A DNA stretch of 64,000 bases from CAWIHA01 sp963835855 (GCA_963835855.1 CAWIHA010000013.1:1-64000), one strand, 5' to 3'. Positions 1-12,300 are shown, counted from the first letter of the stretch. Notes: generated from the letters alone by a model not told the origin. Program-made: numbers and translations.

Positions 1-119
1 CCGTGGCCTTCCCTGCTCGCACCAAACCAAGAATTCGTCTTCCCTCTCCCCCTTACGGGCGAGGGCCGTAAATTCAAACCTGTTCAGTGTTCACGGTCAA
101 CTGTCCGCTAACATAACCA

Positions 120-1507
120 CTAACCACTGTTCCCTTCCATTCGGGCCGCCATGGCGAGGGCGGCGCGCTTGCCGTCAGCCACCGCGTCAACCACTTCGCG
201 CCCGCCGTTGACGCAGTCGCCTCCGGCAAAGTAGCGCGGGTTGGTGGTGCGGCCGGTGGGGCGGTCCACCACCACCAGGCCGTTCTTCACGGCAATGCCG
301 CGAGTGTTTTCGAGCAACGTCGTAAGGCGCGCCTGGCCGATGGCGGGAATCACCATGTCGCAAGCAAACTCATATTGCGATCCCTCTACAGGAATGACGG
401 CGCAGCGTCCGTGTGGTCAGGGGCGCCCAAACGCGTCTCCACAAATCGCACCGCCGCCGCGCGCCCTTCGAAGCCGATGATCTCCAGAGGTTGCGCCAGC
501 CAGTGGAAACTCACGCCTTCCACCTTGGAGCGGTCGTACTCGGATTTGAAGGCGGGCATTTCCCGCTCCGAGCGCCGGTAGAAAAGGTGGACCTCTTCCG
601 CGCCCAGGCGCCGCGCCGCGTTGGCGGCGTCGATGGCGGTGTTGCCGCCGCCGATCACCACCACGCGCCCGCTCACTCGGAAGTCCGGCGACGTCTTGTA
701 GCGTTCGATGAAGCGCAGCGCGTCAATCACCCCGTGCAGCGATTCGCCGGGAATGCCCAGGCGCTCCATGGTGCCCAAGCCCATGCCCAGAAAAATGAGC
801 GCAAATTCCTTCTCAATTTCCTCCAGGCTCACCGCCTCGCCCACCAGGGCCTGGCGAAACTCCACGCCCAGCGAGCGGATCATTTCCACTTCGCGCAGGC
901 TGTCTTGCGGGCGGAGTTTATATTCGGCCACGCCGTAAGTGTTGAGTCCGCCGGGGAGCGGGCGGTTGTCAATAACAGTGACGGCGTAACCCCGCCGGCG
1001 CAGTTCCGCCGCGCAGGCAAGCGACGCGGGGCCGCCGCCCACGCAACCCACTTTCTCCGCGTGGATGATGGGGGACGGGGTGCTCCAGGCGGGGTCGGGC
1101 TTTTCATAAAACCGGTCCATGGCGAAGCGCTGGAGGCGGCCGATTTCGATGGGCTTGTAGTTTTCGCGCACCATCACGCACGCGCCCTCGCATAAAACAT
1201 CCACCGGACACACGCGCGAGCAGCTCAGACCCAGCACGTTGGAGTTCAAAATCGTCAGCGCCGAGCCGCGCAGGTTGCCCGTGGCGATTTTCTTGATGAA
1301 GCGCGGCACATCGATGTGGGTGGGGCAAGCCGCGGTACACGGGGCGTCATAACAGAAGAGGCAGCGGCTCGCTTCAATGGCAGCGGCGTGCGCGTCAAGC
1401 GCCGGATGGATTTCCGGAAAGCGCGTTCTCGGGACACGGGACTCGGGATTCGGGACACGGGATCTCACGTCGCCGGACGTCAATTCGTTTTTGGGCATAT
1501 GAAGCAC
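120..1507 (-). pseudogene. preT: PreT-type NAD-dependent dihydropyrimidine dehydrogenase small subunit, one frameshift
   Basis: The protein resembles the glutamate-synthase-small-chain-like subunit that feeds NAD(P)H electrons to PreA for reduction of uracil and thymine. The N-terminal part has the two Cys groups that bind Fe-S clusters (CLFCYDAPCTAACP; CSRVCPVDVLCEGAC), then the first dinucleotide-binding motif (GCVGGGPASLACAAELRRRG) and the second (VVIGGGNTAIDAA). The first frame ends at 386. Continuation is clean in another frame (CAVIPVEG..., then DMVIPAIGQ and the C-terminal FAGGDCVNGG FAD motif) down to the stop at 120, which implies one missing base near 410-412. An alternative start, MPKNELT, lies three codons in at 1498. 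It lies directly downstream of a beta-ureidopropionase-like gene, so both probably belong to a pyrimidine-degradation operon continuing beyond base 1. The frame break is either a recent mutation or a sequence error. Confidence 0.85.
1432..1470. repeat. Low-complexity CGGGA-n repeat inside preT
   Basis: Short units of the form CGGGACAC / CGGGACTC / CGGGATTC repeat about five times within the N-terminal codons of preT, giving a repetitive Arg/Val/Pro/Ser stretch that the PreT family does not need. A related AT-rich low-complexity stretch lies just upstream at 1524-1588. Confidence 0.6.
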
Positions 1508-1523
1508 CGATTCTGAGAAAAGT

Positions 1524-1588
1524 GAAATTCGAAAATCGGAACTCGAAAATCGCGGCGAGTTTCGAATTTCGATTTTCGTATTTTCGTC
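1524..1588. repeat. Low-complexity TTCGAAAAT-type repeat with inverted symmetry
   Basis: The intergenic space between preT and the hydrolase gene is filled by repeated units such as TTCGAAAATCG on one side and CGATTTTCG / TTTCGAATTTCG on the other, so the two halves can pair. No gene or clear terminator fits; it looks like a simple intergenic repeat. Confidence 0.55.
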
Positions 1589-1594
1589 CTTTCC

Positions 1595-2479
1595 CTAGCC
1601 CCCAGCACCCTTAAGCTTCACCAGGCCGTCGTACATTTCCGGGCGCCGGTCCCGGTAGAATTGCCAGGTCTTGCGCACTTCACCAATCATGTCGAGGTCG
1701 AGATCGGCGGTCAGCACCTCATCATGGTCGCGGGAGGCCTGCGCGAAGATGCGCCCGCGCGGATCGCAGAAATAGCTTGAGCCGTAAAACTCGCCGATGT
1801 TCCACGGAGCCTCGATTCCCACGCGGTTGATGGCGCCAATAAAGTAGCCATTGGCGACGGCGTGCGCGGGCTGCTCCAGCTTCCACAAGTATTCGCTTAA
1901 GCCGGCCACGGTGGCGGAGGGGTTGAAAACGATTTCCGCCCCGTTCAATCCCAATGCCCGCGCGCCTTCGGGGAAATGGCGGTCGTAGCAGATGTAAACG
2001 CCGATCTTGGCAAAGCCCAGGTCAAACACCGGGAAACCCAGGTTTCCGGGCCGGAAATAGAATTTCTCCCAAAAGCCGGGCGCGACGTGGGGAATGTGCG
2101 TCTTGCGGTATTTGCCGAGATAGGTTCCGTCGTTGTTGAATCACCGCCGCGGTATTGTAGTAAACGCCTTCCTGCTCGCGTTCGTAGATGGGGACGATCA
2201 GCGCCAGGTGGTGGCGGCGCGCTTCCTCCTGCATCAGGCGAATGGTGGGGCCGTCGGGCACCGGCTCCGTCATGTCATACCATTTGGTGGTTTGTTCCGC
2301 GCAAAAATAAGGACCGTAAAAAATTTCCTGCAAGCAGACGATCTGCGCTCCGGCTTCCGCCGCCTGGCGGATTAGCCCAGGTGCTTTTCAATCATGGCTT
2401 GTTTGGTGGCTTCGAGCGAGGCTTCGGGAGGCGCCGCGTTGGAAGCCTGAATCAAAGAACAACGAATGATGCGAGGCAT
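1595..2479 (-). pseudogene. Carbon-nitrogen hydrolase, beta-ureidopropionase-like, two frameshifts
   Basis: This is a nitrilase-superfamily amidohydrolase. All three catalytic residues are visible: Glu in CLQEIFYGPYF, Lys in KYRKTHIPH and Cys in VYICYDRHFPE. The start at 2479 (MPRIIRCSL) is preceded by GGAGGAAC, a strong ribosome-binding site. The reading frame breaks near 2384, after MIEKHLG, and again near 2138, after YYNTAAVI, with perfect family continuity on either side; the summed length is about 290 residues, normal for N-carbamoyl-beta-alanine amidohydrolases. With preT immediately downstream, the likely role is the last step of reductive pyrimidine breakdown. Substrate is inferred from context; another N-carbamoyl amine hydrolase is possible. 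Confidence 0.83.
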
Positions 2480-2814
2480 GGTTCCTCCAGCAAGTTATAC
2501 TGGCATAAAACCAAAAAGCCCCTCAGCCCGCGAAGCGGGCGGTGGCGGGTATTATGAAGGGTCTGATGAGAGGAATCAACCGGTTGGGAGTTGCGGTAAT
2601 GCGTCAATTTGATGGAGAGGCGCCTTTATGCCGCCATATGGCAAGGTAAACTCGCCGCTACATCGCCAGCCCTCAACCAAACTTCGTTACCCGGCGAAGG
2701 GGGGGCAGTTCTGGCAGGGCCCTTGCACCGAACCATGGATTCGACCAGCGGCCACCTGCGGAAGGGCCTCGTCCGTCGGGCGACGGACAGGGCCCTTTTT
2801 CGCGAAGCTAACTG
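2480..2814. other. Intergenic region with one strong hairpin
   Basis: I see no gene here on either strand. A G-rich run and a strong plus-strand terminator-like hairpin (2764-2800) are the only structured elements. Confidence 0.5.
2764..2800 (+). terminator. Rho-independent terminator-like hairpin
   Basis: GGGCC and GTCCGTC on the left pair with GACGGAC and GGCCC on the right around a short GGGC loop, followed by TTTTT. It is oriented to stop plus-strand transcription, although no plus-strand gene ends just upstream, so it may terminate an unrecognised small RNA. Confidence 0.6.
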
Positions 2815-5800
2815 CTATTGCTTGAGCAGAATAATGACCGGGTAAGTATGGTTGGAACTGTTGACAATAGCGATCCCGGTCGTGGAAATCATGATGGCAT
2901 TGACGACCGCATTCGAGTTGGTGCTGAAGGTGCCATCGGAACCCACCGTCCCGAGCGGGGCGCCGTTTTCAATCTGATCGGCCTGCTGGTTGCCGGTTCC
3001 GGACCCGGCAGCCGTATAGTCACCAACAATATTGACGCTGCCGCTCCCGGTGGGCGTTATGATCTCTACAGCAAGGGCTTGGGTCGCTTCGCCATAACTG
3101 ACCACCTCCAGGTCGCCGTCATAAAGAGGTACAGTGAGAAGAGAGGTGGAGGTGAAGCCGCCGCTCGGGACCACCTGCGGTACGACGCGGCCAATTTCGA
3201 CATCGGAATCCGTAGTGAGCATGACGGCTGTATTGGCGGCGGTTAGATAGAAAAGCGGAGTTCCGCTGCCTCCGCAATTGGCGCCGCTGAGTGTCATCCG
3301 GCCATTTGAGGCAACCGAGTAGGTGCAAGGGTGTGTACCGGGAGTTGACCAATTTCCCGCTTCGTCCGTGTAAACAGTGGCCGTCAGGGAGCTGGTTCCA
3401 TTGGAGTTGACGAGGCCAAGCTCTGCTCTCCCTTCCGTCGATTCACCGTTATTCAGCCCCGTCAGATAATAAACCATCTTGCCGTTGACCGAGCCATTGC
3501 TGAAGGTCCCGCTCTGCAAATTCGCTTCGCCAGTCGTTACTCCCCGGTCGGCTTCAGAATCGGTCGTCATAAGCAGAGCTCGCGAACCGGATACCCTGTA
3601 ACACACGACGTGGCCTGGGGATGAATCGCCTGTCCACGTTGTGGCCATGGTGAAGCGGCCGTTACCGCCGACGCTGGTGGTTGTGCCGGTGACTCCTATG
3701 ATGTGGTGCACAGTCCCGGCGTCGTTATAGTCCGTTTCGCCAGCAGTAATGGAACCGCTGCTGAAGGTGATCACACCTCCGGTGACTACCCTTTCGCCAC
3801 TTTTGCCGATCCCGCTCTGGTTGAACACATAATTGCCATTGACCGCGCCGCTGACCGGACTCTGTTGCAGGATTTGGCCCGTCGCGGCGAAGTAGGAGCC
3901 GGAGGTGGGACTATCCCACTCGATCATGCGGCCTGCTGCTGCCACGCTGGAGGTGATACTACCGACGGAGAGCCGGGTGTTAAAGGTGCCAAAGCTCGTC
4001 ACGATGGTGGCGCAGCCGAGGTGGTTCGAGCCTACCGAGTACGAACTCGCTGAGGTATTGATGGAGACGGCAGATTGGCCACCCAGGGTGCCGTTGCTGT
4101 TGACTTCCCCGGTGGTGAAGTGTCCACTCCCATCGAAGGTCAAGGAACCGACCACCGCCAGGTAGCCCGTCGGGTTATATCCGCTCAGGCTGAAGGCATA
4201 TTGCCCGTTGAGGAGCGACTCGCTGCCCGAATCCCCACACGCCACGGCGGGGCTGGTCACCGTCACGTCAGAAATCTTGGACTTCGCCGGGTCGGCAGCG
4301 CTGGCCACCTTGATGACCGCCGGGTTGGGGCTGGGGACAGGCCGGAGTGGGTGCGGTGTAAGTGCACTCCCAGGGCGCCGCGGTCGTGCAAGCCGTCAGC
4401 GTGCCTTGCGCGGCGTTGCCTTTCAGAACCCCGTTGACGTACCAGTTCAGGGCGGTGTTGGTGGTGCCGCTGATGGTGGCGGTGAACACTTGCGTGCCAC
4501 CCAGCGCCAGGCTCTTACTCGCAGGGCTGAGGGTAACCGCAATGCTGTCCGTCACCGTCACGTTGGCCGTCTTGTACTTCCCGGGGTCGGCAGCGCTCGC
4601 CACCTTAATCACCGCCGGGTTGGGGCTGGGGACATTGACCGGCGGCGCCGTGTATGTGCAGCGTCAGGGGTGCCGAGGTGGTGCAGGCGGTCAGCGTGCC
4701 TTGCGTGGCGTTGCCATTCAGAACTCCGTTGACGTACCAGTTCAGCGTGGTGTTGGTGGTGCCGCTGATGGTGGCGGTGAACACTTGCGTGCCACTGAGC
4801 GCCACGCTCGCGCTCGCGGGGCTAAGGGTCACGGCAATGGGGTCGGTCACCGTCACGTTGGCCGTCTTGTACTTCCCGGGGTCGGCGGCGCTCGCCACCT
4901 TAATCACCGCCGGGTTGGGACTGGGGACATTGACCGGCGGCGCCGTGTACTTGCACGTCAGGGGCGCCACGGTGGTGCAGGCGGTCAGCGTGCCTTGCGC
5001 GGCGTTGCCATTCAGAACGCCGTTGACATACCAGTTCAGGGCGGTGTTGGTGGTGCCGGTGATGGTGGCGGTGAACACTTGCGTGCCACTGAGCGCCAGA
5101 CTCGCGCTCGCGGGGCTGAGGGTCACGGCAATGGTGTCGGTCACCGTCACGTTGGCGGTCTTGTTCTTCCCGGGGTCTGCCGCGCTCGCCACCTTAATCA
5201 CCGCCGGGTTGGGGCTGGGCACATTGACGGGCGGCGCCGTGTATTTGCACGTCGGGGCGCCGACGGTGGTGCAGGCGGTCAGCGTGCCTTGCGTGGCGTT
5301 GCCATTCAGAACGCCATTGACGTACCAGTTCAGGGCGGTGTTGGTGGTGCCGGTGATGGTGGCGGTGAACACTTGCGTGCCACTGAGCGCCACACTCGCA
5401 CTCGCCGGGCTGAGGGTCACGGCAATGCGAGTCGGTCACCGTCACGTTGGCCGTCTTGTTCTTCGCGGGGTCCGCCGCGCTCGCCACCTCAATGACCGCC
5501 GGGTTGGGACTGGGGACATCCACCGGCGGCGCGGTGTATTTGCACGTCAGGGGCGCCGAGGTGGTGCAGGCGGTCAGTGTGCCTTGCGTGGCGTTGCCAT
5601 TCAGAACGCCGTTGACGTACCAGTTCAGGGTGGTGTTGGTGGTGTTGCTGAGGGTGGCGGTGAACATTTGCGTGCCAGCTGAGCGCCAGACTCTTACTCG
5701 CGGGGCTGAGGGTGACCGCAATGCTGTCCGTCACCGTCGCCGTGGTCGTCTTGGACTGGCGCTGTCTGCCGCGCTCACAATCTTGAAGGTGACGGGATTC

Positions 5801-6092
5801 GGGTTCGGGACGTTTACGGAAGGCGCCGTGTATTTGCACGTCAGGGGCGCACAGTTGTGCAGGCCCGTCAGTAACGCCTTGTCGTGGCATTGCCGTTCGT
5901 CACGCCATTAACGCTCCAAGTCAGACCGAGGTTGGTCGTGCCCGCAACCGTCGCCGTCAGGGTCAGGGTGCCACCCAAAGCGACCGTGGACGCGGAGGAC
6001 TTAAGGGTGAGGGTTATGGCTGCCTGCGCGGTACTACCGCCCCAAGCCCACGCGAGCGCGAAAACCAAACACGACAACATGAACTTCTTCAT
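2815..6092 (-). pseudogene. Secreted Ig-like repeat protein, multiple frameshifts
   Basis: The gene starts at 6092 with a good ribosome-binding site (GGAGGG) and a signal peptide (MKKFMLSCLVFALAW...STAQA). About six tandem Ig-like modules of about 99 residues follow, each with TLSPAS.SLALSGTQVFTA, WYVNGVLNGNA.QGTLTACTT, CKYTAPP and VIKVASAADPGK.KTANVTVTD. The C-terminal ~480 residues (2815 to about 4270) form a distinct Gly/Ser/Thr-rich beta domain (LLNGQYAFSLSGYNPTGYLA). At least five single-base frame changes fall in the repeat part, near 5875, 5690, 5425, 4650 and 4340. A surface or extracellular adhesive role is plausible but not shown. Either a decaying gene or a repeat-rich stretch with consensus errors. 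Confidence 0.75.
4310..5830 (-). repeat. Tandem ~297-bp repeats encoding Ig-like modules
   Basis: The landmark GCCGGGTTGGGGCTGGG-like sequence recurs near 4317, 4612, 4908, 5204, 5500 and 5796, a period of about 296-297 bases, equal to one 99-residue module. Copies are highly similar, the outermost two less so, which points to recent tandem expansion. Confidence 0.85.
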
Positions 6093-6116
6093 GGGTTAAT
6101 TCCCTCCTAAGGTCCT

Positions 6117-8766
6117 TTGAAACTCGATGGGTCAGAGGCCCAAAACGCACACGTCCCAACGCAGGCCTGGATCGACCTGGCTCGCATCGAAGCTGAGTTT
6201 CGTTTCGATTCGTTTGGCACCACAGGCACGTCCACAAAAAGATGTGCCGTGGATCGGCCTGATCGTAAGCTGAGAGAGCGCACCGATGATCAATGTATTT
6301 GCCGAGATCAGAGACTTCCCAGCTCACTCAGTGATACTACGTGTTATCTCCCGTTGGTGTTCTTAAGGGACGGTGTTGCCATATACGAACGCGGTATTTG
6401 GAAACGGTACGGAGCTGCCCAGGGCTGGCAGGGCGACGATATCCCGCGCGCGACCGACAATCGCAACGGATGGATTTGGCTTGTCCGTCCGGGAACACTG
6501 GAGCTGTCTCGTGTGCGGCCGAACGGCGGGAAGTTAGAGGTGGAAGACGTGCTGGCGCTCCGGGGAACGCAATCGCGAACCGCGTATTCGCTCCACGCCG
6601 ATAGCCGGGGTTCCATGTGGGTGCTGGGCGATTGTGGCGTGGACCTGCTGCGGGATGGAAGGTGGCGCCATTACGGAACTGAGGACGGGCTGGTTTGGGC
6701 AGACACCGACGGAGGCGCTTTCTTCGAGGACACCGACGGTTCGGTGTGGATCGGGACCAGCCGCGGTTTGTCCCATTTCACTCCACGCCCGGCGGAATCT
6801 GGTTCCCAGCCTGTGGCGGCCGTTATTACCAAAGCAACACTTGGCGCGCAATCATTACCTGCCATGGGCGCTCCCATCACCGTTCCTTTCCGGGACAATA
6901 CGCTGGCGGTTGAAGTCGCTGCATTGACCTATGTGCACGAGAGCCAAGTGCGCTTCCAGTATCGTCTCCTCGGTTTCGAGGACAACTATGTCGAGACCTC
7001 TCAGCACGAACAGCGCTATGCAAATCTTCCGCCCGGCAGCTATACATTCCAAGTGCGGGCGAGAGGCGCCGGAGGAACGTGGAATTCGCAGTCGGCAACC
7101 CTTTCCTTCACGGTGCTCCCTCCGTGGTGGCGGACATGGTGGTTCCGCATCGCGTGCGCTGTCATGCTCGCTGGATTGGCGTTGCTGGCGTGGCGCTGGA
7201 AGATAGCGCGGCTGGAGGCTGAGCGCCGGAGGTTGGAGTGCGCGGTCCGGCAGAGGACCGAGGAGCTGGTCGCCGAAAAGCGCCGGACGGAGGAGCTGCT
7301 GGTGGAGGCGCAGCAGGCCACGCGCGCTAAGAGCGCGTTTCTTGCCAATATGAGCCACGAAATCCGCACGCCCATGAACGGCGTAGTCGGAATGACTAGT
7401 CTGCTACTCGACATGGAACTGCCGCCACAGGCACGCGACTTCGCCAACACCATTCACAGCAGCGCTGACGCATTATTGTCCGTCATCAACGATATTCTGG
7501 ACTTCTCCAAAATCGAGTCCGGCAAGCTCGAGCTGGAGCGCGCTCCGTTCCGGCTGGATCGTTGCATCGAGGAGGTGCTGGATGTTCTGGCGCCCTTTGC
7601 CGCGGCCAAGGGGCTGGAGCTGGGATACTTCCTTGAAGAAGGCGCGCCGCGCGCGATTGTGGGAGATGTCACGCGTGTGCGCCAGATCCTAATGAATCTG
7701 GCTGGTAATGGAGTGAAGTTCACGAAGGCCGGAGAGGTGATCGTATCCATTGCCGGGAGGCCGCTCGACGACGGCCAAGTCGAACTACATTTCCAGGTTC
7801 GCGATATTGGGCTTGGCCATCAGCCGCAGGCTGTGTGAGCTCATGAACGGAAGAATCTGGGTGGAGAGCACCGCGGGCGTTGGCTCGACGTTTCACTTCC
7901 TGATCGTGGCGGGGCGGGCGGCAGAGGCGCCGGAACAGCCTTCTGAACCGGTTCTGCCGATGAATGGGAAGCGCGTGCTGATCGTGGACGACAATGCCAC
8001 CAACCGGCTGATCCTCATAAAGCAGCTCGAGTCGATGGGTGTCGCATCGGCGGCCGCGGAATCGGGCCGGGAAGCACTGGATCTACTCAGCGGCGACGCA
8101 TCCTTCGACGCCGCGGTGCTGGATATGCACATGCCGGAGATGGGCGGCGTTAGTTTGGCTGAGGAGATCCGCAAGCTGCCCCAGTGGCGGGAACTGCCGC
8201 TGATACTGCTCACGTCGGGCATGCTACCGTCCAACGAAGCTTCGCTTTTTGCGGCGCTCCTGCCGAAGCCGGTCAAGCCTGCGCGCTTTGCCCAGACGCT
8301 TGCCAGTGCTGTATCCGGCCAGGTGGCACGGAAAGCCGCAACCGCGTCGCAGTTCGATCAAGAGCTCAGCAAACGGGTTCCGCTGCGCATCCTGTTGGCG
8401 GAGGATAACCTCGTGAATCAGAAGGTAGGCGTGCGCTTGCTGGAGAAAATGGGCTACCGGCCTGACGTGGCTAGTAACGGGATCGAGGTGCTCGAAGCGT
8501 TGCGCCGTCAGACCTACGATCTGGTGTTGATGGACATTCACATGCCGGAGATGGACGGTTTAGCGGCAACACGGCAGATCCGGCGGGAGTGGCCTCCTGA
8601 GCGCATGCCCCGTATCATTGCCATGACGGCCAATGCGTTTCGGAGCGATCGGGAGCAGTGTTTCGCCGCGGGCATGGACGACTACGTCAGTAAGCCGATC
8701 CGTATCGCCGAGCTACAGGCGGCGATCGCGCGGTGCAGCGATAAAGTCAATTGCAGTTCTCGTTAG
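6117..8766 (+). pseudogene. Hybrid sensor histidine kinase (propeller/Y_Y_Y type), truncated and internally deleted
   Basis: Visible in order: remnants of two-component-regulator propeller repeats (from about 6360), a Y_Y_Y domain, one membrane segment (7135-7190), a coiled coil, a HisKA domain with phospho-acceptor His in SHEIRTPMNG, and the ATPase N-box (MNLAGNGVKFT). Around 7800 the frame breaks: VRDIGLG runs into GLAISRRLCELMNG in another frame, and roughly 40 residues of the ATPase domain between the G1 and G2 boxes are absent. Two receiver domains follow (VLIVDDN...DMHMP...PKP; ILLAEDN...MDIHMP...SKP). The 5' end lacks most of the usual propeller, and only 24 bases separate it from the divergent upstream gene, so the N-terminal codons are probably not genuine. 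A non-functional relic is the best reading. Confidence 0.8.
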
Positions 8767-9355
8767 GGAGACTCGAAAACTAGATCTCTCTCGTGAAGCG
8801 CCCTTACGGCAGCAAGCCGTTTGGCCAGATACCCAAGACCGGCCTTACCGCGTTACGTACTACGGGTACTATCGATTTGCGCAAACTGGGGCACAAATCG
8901 CGATTCCGAGATAGTGCGTCCCAACCGCCTTGTCCGATGCCGCTTAGATAGAAAGGCCGCGGGCCCTGTCGCCGAGCACTGACCACAAAGCCTGCTAGAC
9001 AAGCAGGCTCTTTCAGTTACGCATTCCGGGCCGGGCCACCCACTATCTCGTGGTGTTTCTGGCAAAGGGGAATCCGGTGAATCTACTCTATTAACACATC
9101 CACAGATTCTCTGCTAGTATCCTCGCATCATCGATAATCAGGCTCTTATACACGAAAGGGCACTGGGAGCGAGCAATCGAGTCTGTAGGCGGGTTGCAGG
9201 ATGGGTGGGAATGTGCAGCGTGGAACCCGAACTTGCAACACACATAAAATCGTAATCCCTAAAAATCCAGCCCGAAGCTGCGGCCAGGGCGTGTATTGGC
9301 GAAGCAAAGCCGGAAAGGCATTTTGTTCGCGCCAGGAAAGCGGAAAGAAGATTCT
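8767..9355. other. Intergenic region before the IPT repeat gene
   Basis: No gene recognised. It holds a hairpin at 8987-9013 and presumably the promoter of the large repeat gene, but no confident -35/-10 pair could be picked. Confidence 0.4.
8987..9013. terminator. Terminator-like hairpin
   Basis: AGCCTGCT (8989-8996) pairs perfectly with AGCAGGCT (9002-9009), with AAA on the left and CTTT on the right, so it could terminate in either direction, most usefully after the kinase gene. Confidence 0.55.
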
Positions 9356-12300
9356 ATGAGACGTTCGCAACCATCCAGTAAGCTCATGTTGGCCTTTTTA
9401 GGAGCCGTATTACTATTGACTGCCCTCTGTGCGTTGCTGGGGCCGCAGGCCGTCCGGGCGTCGAGCAGTATTTGCACGATCAGCATCACTAGCCCGGCGG
9501 CAAACGCGAGTTTCCCGTACGGTCAGTCGGTGACTGTTACCGGGACGCTTGGCGGACCTGCCATCGACACTGTTACCGGAGCGCTGCTGCTCGATGGGAG
9601 AGGCCTCCTGAACTTTACCACCGCTCCGCAGACTTTGTCGACCACGGTGCCGTCCCCGAGCTCGGGCACGCATACGCTTTCCTGGAGCTGCAGCGCAAGC
9701 GGCCAGGCTGGTTCCGGTTCGAATTCGGGCTCCCAAACGTTTACAGTTGCCGCCGCGCCCACGCCGACGCCTACGCCCTTCATCAGCAATATTTCGCCGG
9801 CTTCTGGGCCGGTGGGGACCTCGGTCACAATTAGCGGCGGAAATTTCGGATCGTCTGCGGGAACGGTAAGATTCAACGGGACTCAGGCGAGCGCCACTTG
9901 GGGCACGAGCACTATCTACGCCACGGTCCCGAGCGGGGCGACGACGGGATCAGTTTCGGTCACGACTGCGGGCAGCCAGTCGGCCAGCGGCCCGACCTTC
10001 ACCGTCACGGCGCCGGCGTCGCCCACTCCTACGCCCTTCATCAGCAATATTTCGCCGGCTTCTGGGCCGGTGGGGACCTCGGTCACAATTAGCGGCGGAA
10101 ATTTTGGATCGACGGCGGGAACGGTAAAATTCAACGGGACTCAGGCGAGCGCCACTTGGGGCACGAGCACTATCTACGCCACGGTCCCGAGCGGGGCGAC
10201 GACGGGATCAGTTTCGGTCACGACTGCGGGCAGCCAGTCGGCCAGCGGCCCGACCTTCACCGTCACGGCGCCGGCGTCGCCCACTCCTACGCCTTTCATC
10301 AGCGGTATTTCGCCGGCTTCTGGACCGGTGGGGACCTCGGTTACTATTAGCGGCGGAAACTTTGGATCGACGGCGGGAACGGTAAGATTCAACGGGACTC
10401 AGGCGAGCGCCACTTGGGGCACGAGCACTATCTACGCCACGGTCCCGAGCGGGGCAACGACGGGATCAGTTTCGGTCACGACTGCGGGCAGCCAGTCGGC
10501 CAGCGGCCCGACCTTCACCGTCACGGCGCCTTCGTACACGATCAGCGGCACGGTGACGGCCAACGGAAGCGGTCTCGCCGGAGTGACGATGACGCTGAGC
10601 GGGAGCCAGAGCGGGTCGACGACGACCGGCTCCGGCGGCGGTTATTCCTTTAGCGTCGCAGCCGGAGGCAGCTACACGGTAACGCCGTCGAAGGCGTACT
10701 ACGGTTTCACCCCAGCGTCGGCGTCGTTCAGCAACCTGAGCGGCAATCAGACGGCATACTTCACGGCCTGGCCGCTGACGACGACGCTTTCCAACCTCAC
10801 GCGGCCGGGCAATACAGCTATCTATATAGGCGACGACTTCCAGATCGTAGTGACGGGTCCGCCGAACCAGGCCGTGACGGTCCAAACCAGCCAGAACGGC
10901 GGACCCTACAGTTCGCCCGCCCAACTGGGGACCACCAACAACAACGGCAACGGCAGCGGCAGCTACACCTACGCCGCCAATGCGTATGTGGGCCTCACTA
11001 CGGGCTCCTGGAGCGCGCTATGGTCCGTGGGCACCGTTGCGGCGCCGCTGGAAACGTTTAGCGTTCTGGGGAACACGATCCAGGGGACGGTGACGGGGGG
11101 AGGGACAGCGACTATCAGCGAGAGTTGGGCGAACCCGGGTACCCCGCCAAAGACGATCACCGGTTCGACCACGACGGTCTCCGGCGGCAGCTACACGCTC
11201 TCAGTGGGGCCGGGCGGAAGCAAGTACGTGGTGACACCATCGGAGGCTGGGTATACGTTCAGCCCGCCCTCGCAGAGCTTCGGCAGTCTGACCGGGAATC
11301 TGACCGGTGTGAACTTCACCGCGCTCATGGTGCAGCTTTCCAACCTCACACGGCCGGGCAATTCGGCTATTTATATCGGCGACGACTTTCAGGTTGTGGT
11401 GACCGGTCCGAACGGGGCCGTCATGCTTCAAGCCAGCCAGAACGGCGGACCTTATTGCCCCGCTTACCAAGTGGGGACCATCAACGGCGCCAACGGCAGC
11501 GGCAGCTTCACCCTCACCGCAAATGCGTACGTAGGCCTTACCACAGGCTCTTGGAGCGAAATATGGTCTGTGAATGGTGCATCGGCGACGCTCGGTTTCA
11601 GCGTGCTCGGGAACACGATCAGCGGGCAGGTGACGGCGGGGGGAACAGGCCTGTCCCAGGTGCTGATCAGCGAGAGCTGGAACAACCCGGCTGGCAAAAC
11701 GATCACGGGTTCGACCAATCCCACCTATACGGACGCCAACGGTAACTACACGCTCTCGGTGGGGCCGAACGGAACGAACTACGTGGTGACGCCGTCGAAG
11801 GCAAACTACACGTTCAGCTCGTCCTCCGGCTCGGCCTCGGCGAGTTTCAGCAGCCTGACCGGCAATCTGACCGGGGTGAACTTCACGGCCACGGCGGCAC
11901 CGCCGACGGTGCAGCTTACCGTCAACGGACAGCCGTGGAGTGCCGGCGCCACCTATCATGTGGGCGACTACTTTATCGTGACGCTTACAGGCCCGGTGGG
12001 CGCCGTGGTCACGGAGGGGGGATGGTCGCCTGGGTCGATTCCCGGCTCTGGCACCCTCACCATCAGCGGCACCTGGACCGCAGCCTATGTCGGCAGCTAC
12101 TCGGAGACGTGGTACGTTGGAGGCGTCGTGGCAACGCCCAATCCCCTTTCATTTTCCGTGGCATGTTCCGCGACCATGCCGTGCATTTACTCCCTTGCCC
12201 TTGCCCCGAGCGGAAGCGATTCCAACAACGGCACCAGCACCGATACCAGCAGAGTGCAGATTACGGGGACGAACTTCGGCGCCGCTGAAAGCGACCCCGT

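Noticed and set aside
4208..5911. Overlapping plus-strand frames in the Ig repeat region.
   Set aside because: They are repeats of antisense translation (Val/Ala/Arg-rich) of the 297-bp module; the minus strand has the signal peptide and sensible modules.
9759..10532. Regularly spaced repeats considered as a CRISPR array.
   Set aside because: The 258-bp period, coding frame and lack of variable spacers show a protein-domain repeat. No CRISPR array or cas gene was seen anywhere in the window.
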